Shown here: piece after piece, positions 56,710-64,000 of the stretch
Position numbering within the stretch: the first letter of the stretch is position 1
How the letters are laid out: each line of letters starts with the position of its first letter
Source: Belliella kenyensis
Lineage (GTDB): Bacteria; Bacteroidota; Bacteroidia; Cytophagales; Cyclobacteriaceae
Assembly: GCF_022549675.1 (NCBI RefSeq)
Contig: NZ_JAKZGR010000002.1
Span: 186,001-250,000, forward strand
Direction: 5' to 3'
DNA: 64,000 nt
Translations under genes and position numbers: made by a program
The notes under the pieces: generated by a model
The model's database searches: none
The model's input: the letters and a program-made list of their open reading frames with translations, nothing else
Told to the model about the DNA's origin: nothing

Positions 56710-57936
56710 ATGATTGAAAAAACATTCAGTATTCTCTTTTATCTCAAAAAGGCCCGAAATCTAAAGGGAGATCAAAGGCATATTTATGCCAGAATTACGG
56801 TTGATTGCGTACGTGTAGAAATCTCTACCAAACTTTCATGCGATAGTGACAAATGGAGTTCTTTGGCAAATAGAGCAATTGGAAAATCCGAAAAGTCAAA
56901 GCAAGTCAATGCCTACCTTGAAGCATTTTCATTGAAGGTTTACCAAGCTAGGAAATACCTGATGGAGAATGACCTTGAGATAACGGCTGAAAGTATTAAG
57001 AATGTATTGCGTGGAAATACCCCAGACAACAGAATGGTCTTAGAGATATTTGCAGAACATAACCAACAGCTTGAAGCGTTGGTAGGGATAGATTTTGCTT
57101 TGGGGACATTGACTAGGTATAAGACATCATTAGATCATACAAGGTCTTTTATCCAGTGGAAATACAAGACAGACGATATTGCCATCAAGAAGCTTGATTA
57201 TGATTTCATCCATGATTATTCTTTTTGGCTGAAGACAGTCAGAGGCTGCTCCCATAACACCACTGTGAAATATCTTGCCAATTTTAAGAAGATCGTTTTG
57301 AACTGTGTCAAGAAAGGTTGGCTTTCAAAAGATCCTTTTTTTGGATTCAAGATGACCAAGAGAGAAGTTGTTAGGGATTATCTTTCCTCAGAGGAATTGA
57401 CTCGGCTTGCAGATAAGGATTTTAGGATAGAAAGACTTGGGCAGGTAAGAGATGTTTTTCTTTTCTGTTGCTATACTGGGCTTGCCTATATCGATGTAAA
57501 GAATCTCAAGAGAAATCAGATAGTGATAGGTATCGACAAAGAGAAGTGGATAGTAACAAAAAGGCAAAAGACAGATTCATCAGTTAGGGTTCCATTGTTG
57601 CCCACCGCAATGGACATCATCAACAAGTACGAGGATCATCCAAAATGTGCTGCTGAAGGAACTGTAATGCCAGTATTGAGCAACCAAAAGATGAATGCCT
57701 ACCTAAAGGAGATTGCGGATGTCTGTGGGATAGAAAAGGAATTGACCTTCCATATCGCTAGACATACTTTTGCAACGACTGTGACGCTGGGGAATGGGGT
57801 TCCTATGGAGACCGTCTCGAAGATGCTTGGACATAGTTCTCTCAAGCAGACACAACATTACGCCAAGATCCTCGACAACAAGATCAGTGAGGACATGATG
57901 CAATTGAGGGGTAGGCTTAAAAGTAAGTCAGATTGA
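56710..57936 (+). CDS. Tyrosine site-specific integrase (Bacteroidota type)
   Basis: A 408-residue integrase with an N-terminal arm-binding domain (FSILFYLKKARNLKGDQRHIY), a SAM-like core-binding domain (about 110-210) and a catalytic domain. Catalytic box II is HIARHTFATT and box III LGHSSLKQTQHYAKI with nucleophile Y384; a conserved Lys is in KRQKTDSSVRVP. The position of the first catalytic Arg reads TGLAYIDV, lacking Arg, as in some Bacteroides integrases such as IntDOT. It lies beside tRNA-Ser and reads away from it, so it probably integrated its element into the tRNA end. Confidence 0.93.
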   Translation: MIEKTFSILFYLKKARNLKGDQRHIYARITVDCVRVEISTKLSCDSDKWSSLANRAIGKSEKSKQVNAYLEAFSLKVYQARKYLMENDLEITAESIKNVLRGNTPDNRMVLEIFAEHNQQLEALVGIDFALGTLTRYKTSLDHTRSFIQWKYKTDDIAIKKLDYDFIHDYSFWLKTVRGCSHNTTVKYLANFKKIVLNCVKKGWLSKDPFFGFKMTKREVVRDYLSSEELTRLADKDFRIERLGQVRDVFLFCCYTGLAYIDVKNLKRNQIVIGIDKEKWIVTKRQKTDSSVRVPLLPTAMDIINKYEDHPKCAAEGTVMPVLSNQKMNAYLKEIADVCGIEKELTFHIARHTFATTVTLGNGVPMETVSKMLGHSSLKQTQHYAKILDNKISEDMMQLRGRLKSKSD

Positions 57937-57943
57937 TATTACT

Positions 57944-59404
57944 TTGTATTTGATTAGAAATGCTTATAAAAAGTTGATAGTTGATATATATGATAAGATT
58001 GATAAAGGATCTTGTCATATTTTTAAAAACCATAAAATTCAGAATGTTTTGCTTAACAAAGAAAGTATATTAAGTATTGTCCAAAGTGGTGAAGGTTTTA
58101 ATGCAGAATTTAAAGTTCGTCTTCCAAACAAACTCAAGGAATTGTCTGAGGAGATTTGTGCGTTCGCCAATGCAGCAGGAGGTGTAATTCTTATTGGTAT
58201 AGATGATGATAACAAAATTGTTGGAGCTACAATTAATAACACTAAAAGATCCGCAATTCAGAATTCACTTAATGAAATCAACCCTAATCTAACTACTGAG
58301 ATTTATAAGGTTGAAGTAGAAGGGAAAGATATTTGGGTAATTGAAGTTAATTCGGGGGAGCAAAAGCCTTATGCCCTTTCGGGGTCAATTTATGTAAGGC
58401 AGGGAGCCAATTCACAAAAATTGACAAATGTTGAAAAAATGCGAGACTTTTTTCAGCAATCAGGTCGGATATACTTTGATGAAGCTCCTTGTGCAGATTT
58501 TAACAAGCGAGTGGATATTGATCTAGAGTGGCTGGAGGAATTTAGGATAGATGCAAATCTTTCTAAAAGCATACCACAAGGTCAGATTTTAAATAACCTA
58601 AGGATTTTATTGCCAAATGGAGCGATGAAGAATGGTGGTGTTTTGTTTTTTGGTAAGAATCCAGAAAAATTCTTCGATACAGCCATAGTAAGATGCGTAG
58701 CTTTTGAAGGCAAGACAAAGACGAATATTGTTGACGATAAATTTTTTGGAGGATCGTTGGTTAAGCAATACCAGTTGGCAATGCGTTGGCTTAAAGGGAA
58801 ATTGAACGTACGCTACGAAATTAAAGGAGGAGGGCCTCGGAAGGAACATTGGGAAATTCCAGAGATTGTTTTTAAGGAATCGATAATTAACGCTTTGGTA
58901 CATAGAGACTATTATGACAAAGGGGGGGGGATTATGATTGAGGTTTTTGAAGATAGGGTTGTTGTGAGTAATCCTGGAGGCTTGTCAAGTGCGATATCTC
59001 CAATTGAATTTGGTACAAAAAGCCACAGTAGAAACCCTTTGCTTTTCGGGTTGTTTGTTCGCGTCCGCCTAGTAGAACAAGTTGGGTCAGGGATTAATAG
59101 GATGAAGGATTCCATGGTTGCAGCTTCTCTCCCTGAGCCAGAGTTTATAACTGATGGGATCTTTACAGTAACCTTCATGAGGACTGTGGAAGAAACTGTG
59201 GAAGAAACTGTGGAAGAAACTGTGGTGATAATTTTAAAAGCGATTGAAAAAAATCCCAAGACTACTGGAAAAGAACTTCAATTTTTGACTGGTTTAACGA
59301 GGAGAGGTGTGGAGTATCACTTAAATAGACTAAAAATTGAAAATACCATCGAACGCCATGGACCTACAAAAGGTGGTGAATGGAGGATTATAAAGAAGAA
59401 ATAG
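57944..59404 (+). CDS. AlbA_2/GHKL-ATPase-like protein of the mobile region
   Basis: A protein of up to 486 residues. An AlbA_2 (Schlafen-type) domain spans about residues 45-165 (GFNAEFKVRLP; FANAAGGVILIGID; IYVRQGANSQ), a RecG-related ATP-binding domain follows (IINALVHRDYYDKGGG near 313-328; NPGGL), and a winged-helix ends it (KTTGKELQFLTGLTRRGVEYHL). No ATG precedes the conserved part in frame: TTG at 57944 or 58049 is the best start, and the true start is unsure. It includes a run of nine G (58922-58930) and a triple 12-base repeat. Role unknown; such proteins are frequent cargo of mobile islands. Confidence 0.78.
   Translation: MYLIRNAYKKLIVDIYDKIDKGSCHIFKNHKIQNVLLNKESILSIVQSGEGFNAEFKVRLPNKLKELSEEICAFANAAGGVILIGIDDDNKIVGATINNTKRSAIQNSLNEINPNLTTEIYKVEVEGKDIWVIEVNSGEQKPYALSGSIYVRQGANSQKLTNVEKMRDFFQQSGRIYFDEAPCADFNKRVDIDLEWLEEFRIDANLSKSIPQGQILNNLRILLPNGAMKNGGVLFFGKNPEKFFDTAIVRCVAFEGKTKTNIVDDKFFGGSLVKQYQLAMRWLKGKLNVRYEIKGGGPRKEHWEIPEIVFKESIINALVHRDYYDKGGGIMIEVFEDRVVVSNPGGLSSAISPIEFGTKSHSRNPLLFGLFVRVRLVEQVGSGINRMKDSMVAASLPEPEFITDGIFTVTFMRTVEETVEETVEETVVIILKAIEKNPKTTGKELQFLTGLTRRGVEYHLNRLKIENTIERHGPTKGGEWRIIKKK
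59183..59225 (+). repeat. 12-bp tandem repeat within the AlbA-like gene
   Basis: ACTGTGGAAGAA occurs three times in a row plus a partial copy, adding Thr-Val-Glu-Glu units. Because 12 is divisible by three, changes in copy number keep the reading frame and alter only the linker length before the winged-helix. Confidence 0.9.
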
Positions 59405-59466
59405 AAGCCAAAAGATGGGGGGGTATTTGTTTTCGCAGTTAGTGTATTCTGGGATTTAAAAAGTTC

Positions 59467-59694
59467 TCAGCTTTCTAAAATAGAGTTTTCGGTGATTTGC
59501 AAAAAACCAATCTCACTTCCTAGCTTTGGGTGGTAGGAAGGGCTGTAGGTGATGATGTTTTTCTTCACCAAATCTTTCATGCATCTGTGGTAAGGGCTCA
59601 GAGATTTGACCTGTGAGTTTTTCATGAGCATTTTTCGGGTGATTCTAAAACGGCTCCTTCCCTGATTTTTGAGGAATTCTCCAATATGGGTCAT
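59467..59694 (-). pseudogene. Shortened remnant of a Bacteroidota mobile-element gene
   Basis: The 75-residue frame starts MTHIGEFLKNQ and has RFRITRKMLMKNSQVKS, YHRCMKDLVKKNIITYSPSYHPKLGS. This resembles a family of about 110-residue proteins found beside Bacteroidota integrases (start MTHxxxFL, end TYHRCxxxLxxxxYIxYxPSYNPxxGS), from which the central block is missing here. It could be an internally deleted copy or a naturally short member. Recognition is from memory of the pattern. Confidence 0.4.
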
Positions 59695-59699
59695 GCAGA

Positions 59700-60223
59700 T
59701 TGCCAGATGGGATAATTGAATTGATTCATCCTTTTGAATGCATAGCCATAAATTAGCTTTTAAAGCTTGTTGCCGACGTTTACTTTACACAATAGTTGAT
59801 ATCATTTCATTCTAGAGCGAGATCAGCAATATTGCCGATATTTTCCTGTTTCCAAACCTACTAATTTCTTCTCAAACAAAAAGAACACCCCGATCAGGGT
59901 ATTTTTACTCAATTTCATTTGATTTATTTCTATCTGTATAATAAGGGCTGGACGTCGGTGATCTGGGTTTTCCTCCCATGTGGGAGGCCAGCGGTAGGAT
60001 GCGGGCAGATAAGATATCTCCGTCTTGCCTCGAAAGCTTTCGGCCTTTGTTACTTTTTTGACCTCCTCATAGCAAACCCTTCACCCTGCGGATGTACGCC
60101 ACTTGCACACGGAAGCCACTAGCCAAAATCCCTAATAGATGAGTGCATCAATCAGGGGGTTTTTGCAAAGGCTTTAGGCTAGTGGGCAAATTGTTAGTTG
60201 TATTTTTTCAAACAGGCTTAAGC
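59700..60223. other. Gene-free stretch with a GC-richer island and palindromes
   Basis: No credible gene is seen. A GC-richer part at about 59945-60120 contrasts with the AT-rich surroundings and contains the perfect palindrome CGAAAGCTTTCG; another palindrome, AGGCTTAAGCCT, lies near 60214-60225. The 67-residue frame over the GC-rich part has no family signal. It reads as decayed mobile DNA. Confidence 0.45.
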
Positions 60224-60546
60224 CTAGCTGCCTTTGGAATTCTAGACAAGGAAATCCCTTCTTAGTCGCAGACGTCAACAGAATAGCCGTGAACCTAGTG
60301 AGCAATGGAAGATTACTGGATTCCATTATTGTTACTGCTTTTACAGAAGTCCTCCTTCAGCTCTCGAAGAATTTCTTTCCACTAAACCAATATTGTCTGG
60401 TGAAACTGCTACAGGTTTTGCAGTAAACTCCTTCCTTTTCCCTGTATGCTTTCAGATATTTCTCACAACTCTCTTCATTGGGGAAATGAGTTATGTTATA
60501 TAGTCAATGATGTTGATGATTTTAAATTTTCTTCAAGTAACATCAT
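60224..60546 (-). pseudogene. Relic of an IS1595-type transposase (N-terminal zinc-ribbon part)
   Basis: Read on the minus strand with frameshifts and stops, the DNA gives FPNEESCEKYLKAYREKEG, then VYCKTCSS (zinc-ribbon CxxC), QYWFSGKK, and in another frame MESSNLPLLT followed by TKKGFPCLEFQRQL. These match the order of the N-terminal third of IS1595-family transposases. The DDE part and inverted repeats are missing, so it is an inactive fragment. Identification rests on motif order. Confidence 0.55.
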
Positions 60547-60808
60547 TTTATCCTTTTGAGAAACTTGTTGACACTAGCTTTCATGGAATATTTGACTCCG
60601 TATAAAATCACGGATAGTCATATTAATTATTATTAAAAAAAATTATTCGATAGTGCTGTCAATAAATTAAACCTTAATGAAAAAAGTCAGTCTAATTTAA
60701 ATAAATCCTATTGTGGGTTTTAGAGAACTAATTTTAATTCTAAATTTAATTTAAGATGTTAAAAAAAAAATAAGTTTTAGTTACAAAAGCTTAAGCTTAA
60801 TTGCTGTA

Positions 60809-61282
60809 TTGATCATTGGTTTCTTAATGATTGGCTCAACTAATGTATTTGCCCAGAAATCAGACTTTTCGGGAATTTGGACTTTTAATGAAAGTAAAAG
60901 TACAAGGCCTGAATCTGGCTTTTTTAGTCCAGCAAGTAAGATTACAGTTAAGCAAGACAACCTAACACTTAATGCCGAAAGGGTATCAACTGGCCGTAAT
61001 GGTGAAGAAAGGATTACCAATGAAAAAATTAATTTAGATGGAAAAGTAAGTGAAAACGTTGTGTTTCAAGATAGAACAAGAAAATCAACCGCAACTTGGT
61101 CAGCCGATGGTGAAATTCTTGAAATTAACTCAATGATGAACTTCGAGATGAATGGCCAAACGAGGGAAATGAAATCGTCGGAAAAATGGAAATTAAGTGC
61201 CGATAAAAGCACCTTAACCATTGAGTCAACCTCACAAGGACGCGATGGTGAAATGAAATCGACCTTAGTATATAATAAGTAA
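60809..61282 (+). CDS. Small secreted lipocalin-like protein, start disrupted by a homopolymer
   Basis: The conserved-looking part (FSGIWTFNESKST; ITVKQDNLTLN; WSADGEILEIN; EKWKLSADKSTLTI) resembles secreted lipocalin-like proteins of Bacteroidota, about 140 residues after a signal sequence ending NVFAQ. The frame is open but has no ATG before the signal core; a TTG at 60809 is the first candidate. An ATG at 60756 followed by TTA and ten A residues would give MLKKKISFSYKSLSLIAVL, a perfect signal peptide, if there were one more A. So either this is a frameshift, a read error or slippage-dependent expression. Function unknown. Confidence 0.65.
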   Translation: MIIGFLMIGSTNVFAQKSDFSGIWTFNESKSTRPESGFFSPASKITVKQDNLTLNAERVSTGRNGEERITNEKINLDGKVSENVVFQDRTRKSTATWSADGEILEINSMMNFEMNGQTREMKSSEKWKLSADKSTLTIESTSQGRDGEMKSTLVYNK

Positions 61283-61414
61283 CAGTATAATATCAAATCC
61301 ATCCCCTTACTTTCTCCTTCTTGATCTATTTACATGATCAAAGAAGTCAAAGATTTGATCCAAGTCATACCGAAAATTTAAATCCCAAAAATATGGGGTG
61401 GGGGAAGACCACAC

Positions 61415-61434
61415 CTCCTTTTCTGTAAAATGGG
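61415..61434 (+). other. Degraded tRNA-end-like sequence, possible attachment site relic
   Basis: CTCCTTTTCTGTAAAATGGG resembles the tRNA-Ser 3' end and following bases at 56336-56355 (TTCCTCTCTGCCAGAATGG) with several changes. It lies directly before the second repeat copy, exactly where an attachment site between tandem elements should be. Confidence 0.45.
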
Positions 61435-61871
61435 TGTTTAAATCTTTCAAAATCAATTAATTATAAATATTTATTTTGGAAAGTTCTCACCAAAAAAAAA
61501 ACTCAAAAATGCCCTAAACAGGCTTAAACAGGGTTTTAACCAATATTTTACAAATTCAATAGCAAAAACTCACATTCAAAAGATGTGAGTTTTTGCGTTT
61601 TAAGGCTTCTTTTAGTCAAATTTTACAAATATTTTAATCTTAAGAAAAGCTAATCGGTGAGTCTTTTTTATTGATGAAAATGACTCACCAGAACGCTTGT
61701 AAATTAATGGTTTACAATATGTTCTGTGATCGTATCTCTTGCCGAAGAACTCACTTTATATTAAGTTTAATCCTAAAATTGAGCAAAAATGATAGAAAAA
61801 ACATTCAGTATGCTCTTTTATCTCAAAAAAGCCCGAAATCTAAAGGGAGATCAAAGGCATATTTATGCCAG
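61434..61871 (+). repeat. 438-bp direct repeat, copy 2 (leader of a lost integrase)
   Basis: Matches 56355-56792 base for base over most of its length and keeps the hairpin, the GGTGAGTC/GACTCACC pair and the first 27 integrase codons. Similarity stops abruptly after GCCAG at 61871, giving a clear deletion or recombination breakpoint. Confidence 0.9.
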
Positions 61872-61938
61872 TTTATTTGGTTTTGATTTCTTATTTGCTG
61901 GTATCATTGTAGAAATGTTACATACTTTATCCTATTAA
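61789..61938 (+). pseudogene. Truncated tyrosine integrase (first 27 codons only)
   Basis: Starts like the intact integrase (MIEKTFSMLFYLKKARNLKG) with one substitution, then after IYAS continues into unrelated sequence and stops at 61938. The core-binding and catalytic domains are gone, so it cannot work. The gene probably belonged to an older element at the same tRNA. Confidence 0.85.
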
Positions 61939-62159
61939 TTTAGTCAAATTGTTCAATTCAATGGATGAGACAAGATTACAGTAATTGTTTGATTTAGAAA
62001 ATCATAAACTATTGTAAGGAAAGATTAAAGTCAAGTTTTTTAAACTGCTGTGCAGTAATTGGATGTTATTTTCACTGCTATTGGTAAAAAATTAAGCTAG
62101 TAAATACCAACGATTTCAATTTGCTATTCGTTAGGTAGCTTGAAGTAATAACCTAAACA

Positions 62160-63530
62160 ATGAAGGAAATTCTATCTCTGGCATTTATATTTTGTGTGAG
62201 TATTTATTCTTATGCACTGCATACAATTCAAACACCTATGGGACAAATAAAAACATTCCAGGAAAAAGACGTTATCAAAGTGACCAATATCCCTTATGCT
62301 CAGGCAAAGCGCTATGAAAAGCCAAAGCCTGTTCAAGGTTATGATTCATCCATCAATTCAAAGCAGGTTTCTCCCGCATGTCCTCAGAAAGAAAGACCTT
62401 TGTTTTCTACCATGTTTGGCGTTGAAGCCTTAGAATTAATGGAGCAATCTGAAGACTGTTTGAACCTTTCCATCACCAGGCCAAACAATGAATTGGATAG
62501 CCTTCCCGTTATGATATGGATTCATGGTGGGAGTTATGTCTCCGGAGCTGGCGATGCAATTATTTTTGATCCTACCCAGTTGGTGAAAGATCAAAATGTC
62601 ATCGTAGTAAATGTTACTTACCGTTTAGGGTTACTGGGCTTTTTAGGAGGATACAATGATATTCCTGCCAACCTAGGCTACTTGGATATTTTGGAAGCCA
62701 TCAAGTGGGTCAATAAGAATATTGATTCCTTTGGAGGCGATTCCAATAAAATTACGCTGTTCGGACAATCTGCTGGTGGTGAAGCCATCGCTCAAATGAT
62801 GCTAATTGAAGAATCAAGAGGTTTATTCCAAAACGTAATCATACAAAGTGCGCCTTTGGGATTGATATTTAATAGAGAGGCTATGATTCAGGATATGATA
62901 AAGGTAGCCAAAGAAATACCGTTGCATGCCCCGATCGACACTATCCTTAACAAACAAGAAGAGGTCTTGGCAGCTGCTAAGAACTATGGCCTTCAAGCAG
63001 GGATGCCTTTGGGTAACCAATATGGTGAGGATCCTTTTCCCGAAGAATCTGAGCTAAGGGGAATTTGGCAAAAAAGGGCAAGAGAAGTAAACATCCTAAT
63101 CGGATACACCAAAGAAGAAACGACATTCTTTGTTCCCCAGATACCTAAGTTTAGGAAAATTTCAAATTTACCAGTCGTGGGAGGGGGGCTTAAATCCATT
63201 TTGGTAGGTATTACAACAAATAAAGTTTATAAAAAGGAGGCCAAGGCGTTTGCTAGAAACTGCTCCGTAGATGAAAACAATGTTTATCTATATGAGATAT
63301 ATTGGGGTTCTAAAACTAATGGTTTTGGTGCTACACATGCGATTGATTTACCACTTTTATTTGGTGACAGTTCGTTATGGAAAGGTGCCAAGTTGGTAGA
63401 AGGAATGTCGGAAGAGGAGATTTCAGATAGTTCGAAAAGGGTCTGTGCCCTTTGGGCTCAATTTGCCAGGACAGGTAAGATTGATTCTAAAGGAAGAATA
63501 GAGGGAGTCCTTAAGTATAAGGAGGTTTAA
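62160..63530 (+). CDS. Exported type B carboxylesterase
   Basis: A 456-residue alpha/beta-hydrolase of the carboxylesterase/lipase type B family, with a short signal peptide (EILSLAFIFCVSIYSYA). The oxyanion region is IHGGSYVSG (about residues 121-129), the nucleophile S204 in FGQSAGGEA, a conserved SEDCLNL block precedes, and a late His lies in ATHAIDLPLLF. Somewhat short for the family (about 500-550). It lies beyond the repeat copy 2; whether it is cargo of an older element or chromosomal is open. Substrate unknown. Confidence 0.88.
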   Translation: MKEILSLAFIFCVSIYSYALHTIQTPMGQIKTFQEKDVIKVTNIPYAQAKRYEKPKPVQGYDSSINSKQVSPACPQKERPLFSTMFGVEALELMEQSEDCLNLSITRPNNELDSLPVMIWIHGGSYVSGAGDAIIFDPTQLVKDQNVIVVNVTYRLGLLGFLGGYNDIPANLGYLDILEAIKWVNKNIDSFGGDSNKITLFGQSAGGEAIAQMMLIEESRGLFQNVIIQSAPLGLIFNREAMIQDMIKVAKEIPLHAPIDTILNKQEEVLAAAKNYGLQAGMPLGNQYGEDPFPEESELRGIWQKRAREVNILIGYTKEETTFFVPQIPKFRKISNLPVVGGGLKSILVGITTNKVYKKEAKAFARNCSVDENNVYLYEIYWGSKTNGFGATHAIDLPLLFGDSSLWKGAKLVEGMSEEEISDSSKRVCALWAQFARTGKIDSKGRIEGVLKYKEV

Positions 63531-63741
63531 GTATTGACAAAGTATAATCAAAAGGTTCAACGAGTTTTTTGCCCAATCCTTCCCTATAATTGATTTAAAT
63601 CCTTTTTTTATATTATTTTTCAATCCCACAAAAACCCATATTTTGTAAATAAATATTTTTTTAAATAATGTTTACCATCAGGAAGATTTTTATACTAAGG
63701 TGTAAAGAATGGTATTTCAATTTTCACCAAAAACTAACAAC

Positions 63742-64000
63742 ATGAAGGTTATACTTAGATTTATTTTTCTTATTTCTTTGATAGGAATAAGTGCCAATTC
63801 ATATGCGCAAATTAAGGAAAGAGTAAAGGAAAGAGCTAAAGAAAGTTCTACCAACAAAGCCGAAAGAACAGTCGATCAGTCTATAGAGGAAGTAGCTGAT
63901 GAGATGATCAATGGAGTGAAATCTTTATTCAAAAAAAAGCCTAAAAAGGAGAAGCAAGCACCAGTTGAAAAGCAAGATGGTAGTGATTATGGAAGCTGGG
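63742..64000 (+). CDS. Secreted protein, 5' part (continues beyond window)
   Basis: Begins with a signal peptide (LRFIFLISLIGISANS, cleavage near YAQ) followed by a highly charged helical region (KERVKERAKESSTNKAER) and Lys-rich KKKPKKEKQ, and runs off the window after 86 codons. Many Bacteroidota exported proteins with such a start have a C-terminal OmpA-like or DUF4412-like domain, but this cannot be seen here. Confidence 0.65.
   Translation, partial: MKVILRFIFLISLIGISANSYAQIKERVKERAKESSTNKAERTVDQSIEEVADEMINGVKSLFKKKPKKEKQAPVEKQDGSDYGSW

Larger units (their letters stand above)
56355..56792 (+). repeat. 438-bp direct repeat, copy 1 (integrase leader and first codons)
   Basis: This segment, beginning five bases after tRNA-Ser and ending in codon 28 of the integrase gene, recurs at 61434-61871, offset by 5,079 bases. 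Judged by eye the copies are roughly 90% identical, with scattered substitutions and a few small indels that nearly cancel. It marks two related integrative elements placed at one tRNA. Confidence 0.9.

Noticed and set aside
59183-59225. Short tandem repeats considered as a CRISPR-like array
   Set aside because: Units are contiguous 12-base in-frame copies without spacers, so this is a coding repeat.
59919-60122. 67-residue plus-strand open frame in the GC-richer island
   Set aside because: Composition-driven frame without conserved motifs or signal; the surroundings are decayed mobile DNA.
61871-62159. Search for a clean downstream attachment site of the older element
   Set aside because: No recognisable second tRNA-Ser end copy was found here or later in the window, so its far boundary cannot be placed.

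Overview
The window looks like a chromosomal segment of a Bacteroidota bacterium, most likely of the Cytophagales (Cyclobacteriaceae-like). Signs are two SusC/SusD pairs each preceded by an ECF sigma factor and a FecR anti-sigma factor, a type IX secretion (gliding-motility) sorting domain, a three-gene type B succinate dehydrogenase (sdhCAB), AT-rich DNA and mostly weak ribosome binding sites. The taxonomic call is inference from gene content only.

Layout. 1-2.8 kb: the end of an outer-membrane protein and an ABC exporter pair. 2.9-15 kb: housekeeping genes (TolB-like lipoprotein, cystathionine beta-synthase, flavin reductase, SppA, FolK, FabD, carbonic anhydrase, DCC-family protein, a large T9SS-sorted protein) with one decayed ImmA/IrrE-DUF4411 toxin-antitoxin relic at 9.3-10 kb. 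15-18.5 kb: sdhCAB with a clear terminator. 18.8-24 kb: a sodium:solute symporter, acetyltransferase, PLP racemase, porin-like protein and a DUF6807-type lipoprotein.

24.2-41.4 kb is a carbohydrate utilisation locus: sigma factor, FecR, SusC with an STN domain, SusD, a BNR-4 propeller protein (candidate polysaccharide lyase), a sorbosone-dehydrogenase/cytochrome c fusion, an Nramp-fold transporter without the usual metal motifs, an NAD-dependent oxidoreductase, a DapA-like aldolase/dehydratase, a propeller protein and a GH88 unsaturated glucuronyl hydrolase. The set suggests uptake and breakdown of a uronic-acid-containing polysaccharide. 41.6-49.1 kb is a second, smaller SusC/D locus ending in a secreted metallophosphoesterase. 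49.1-56.1 kb holds ruvC, a group with two QxxRW glycosyltransferases, a NodB-type deacetylase and a PP2C phosphatase, then TatD and asparaginase.

56.26-62 kb is a mobile region anchored at tRNA-Ser(GGA): a tyrosine integrase, an AlbA/ATPase-like protein, decayed mobile-element genes, an IS1595-type transposase relic and a small secreted protein with a homopolymer frameshift. The 438 bp covering the integrase leader and first codons recur 5,079 bp downstream next to a degraded tRNA-end-like sequence, indicating successive integrations at the same tRNA. The window ends with a secreted carboxylesterase and the start of a secreted protein. No rRNA, CRISPR array or complete insertion sequence was seen.
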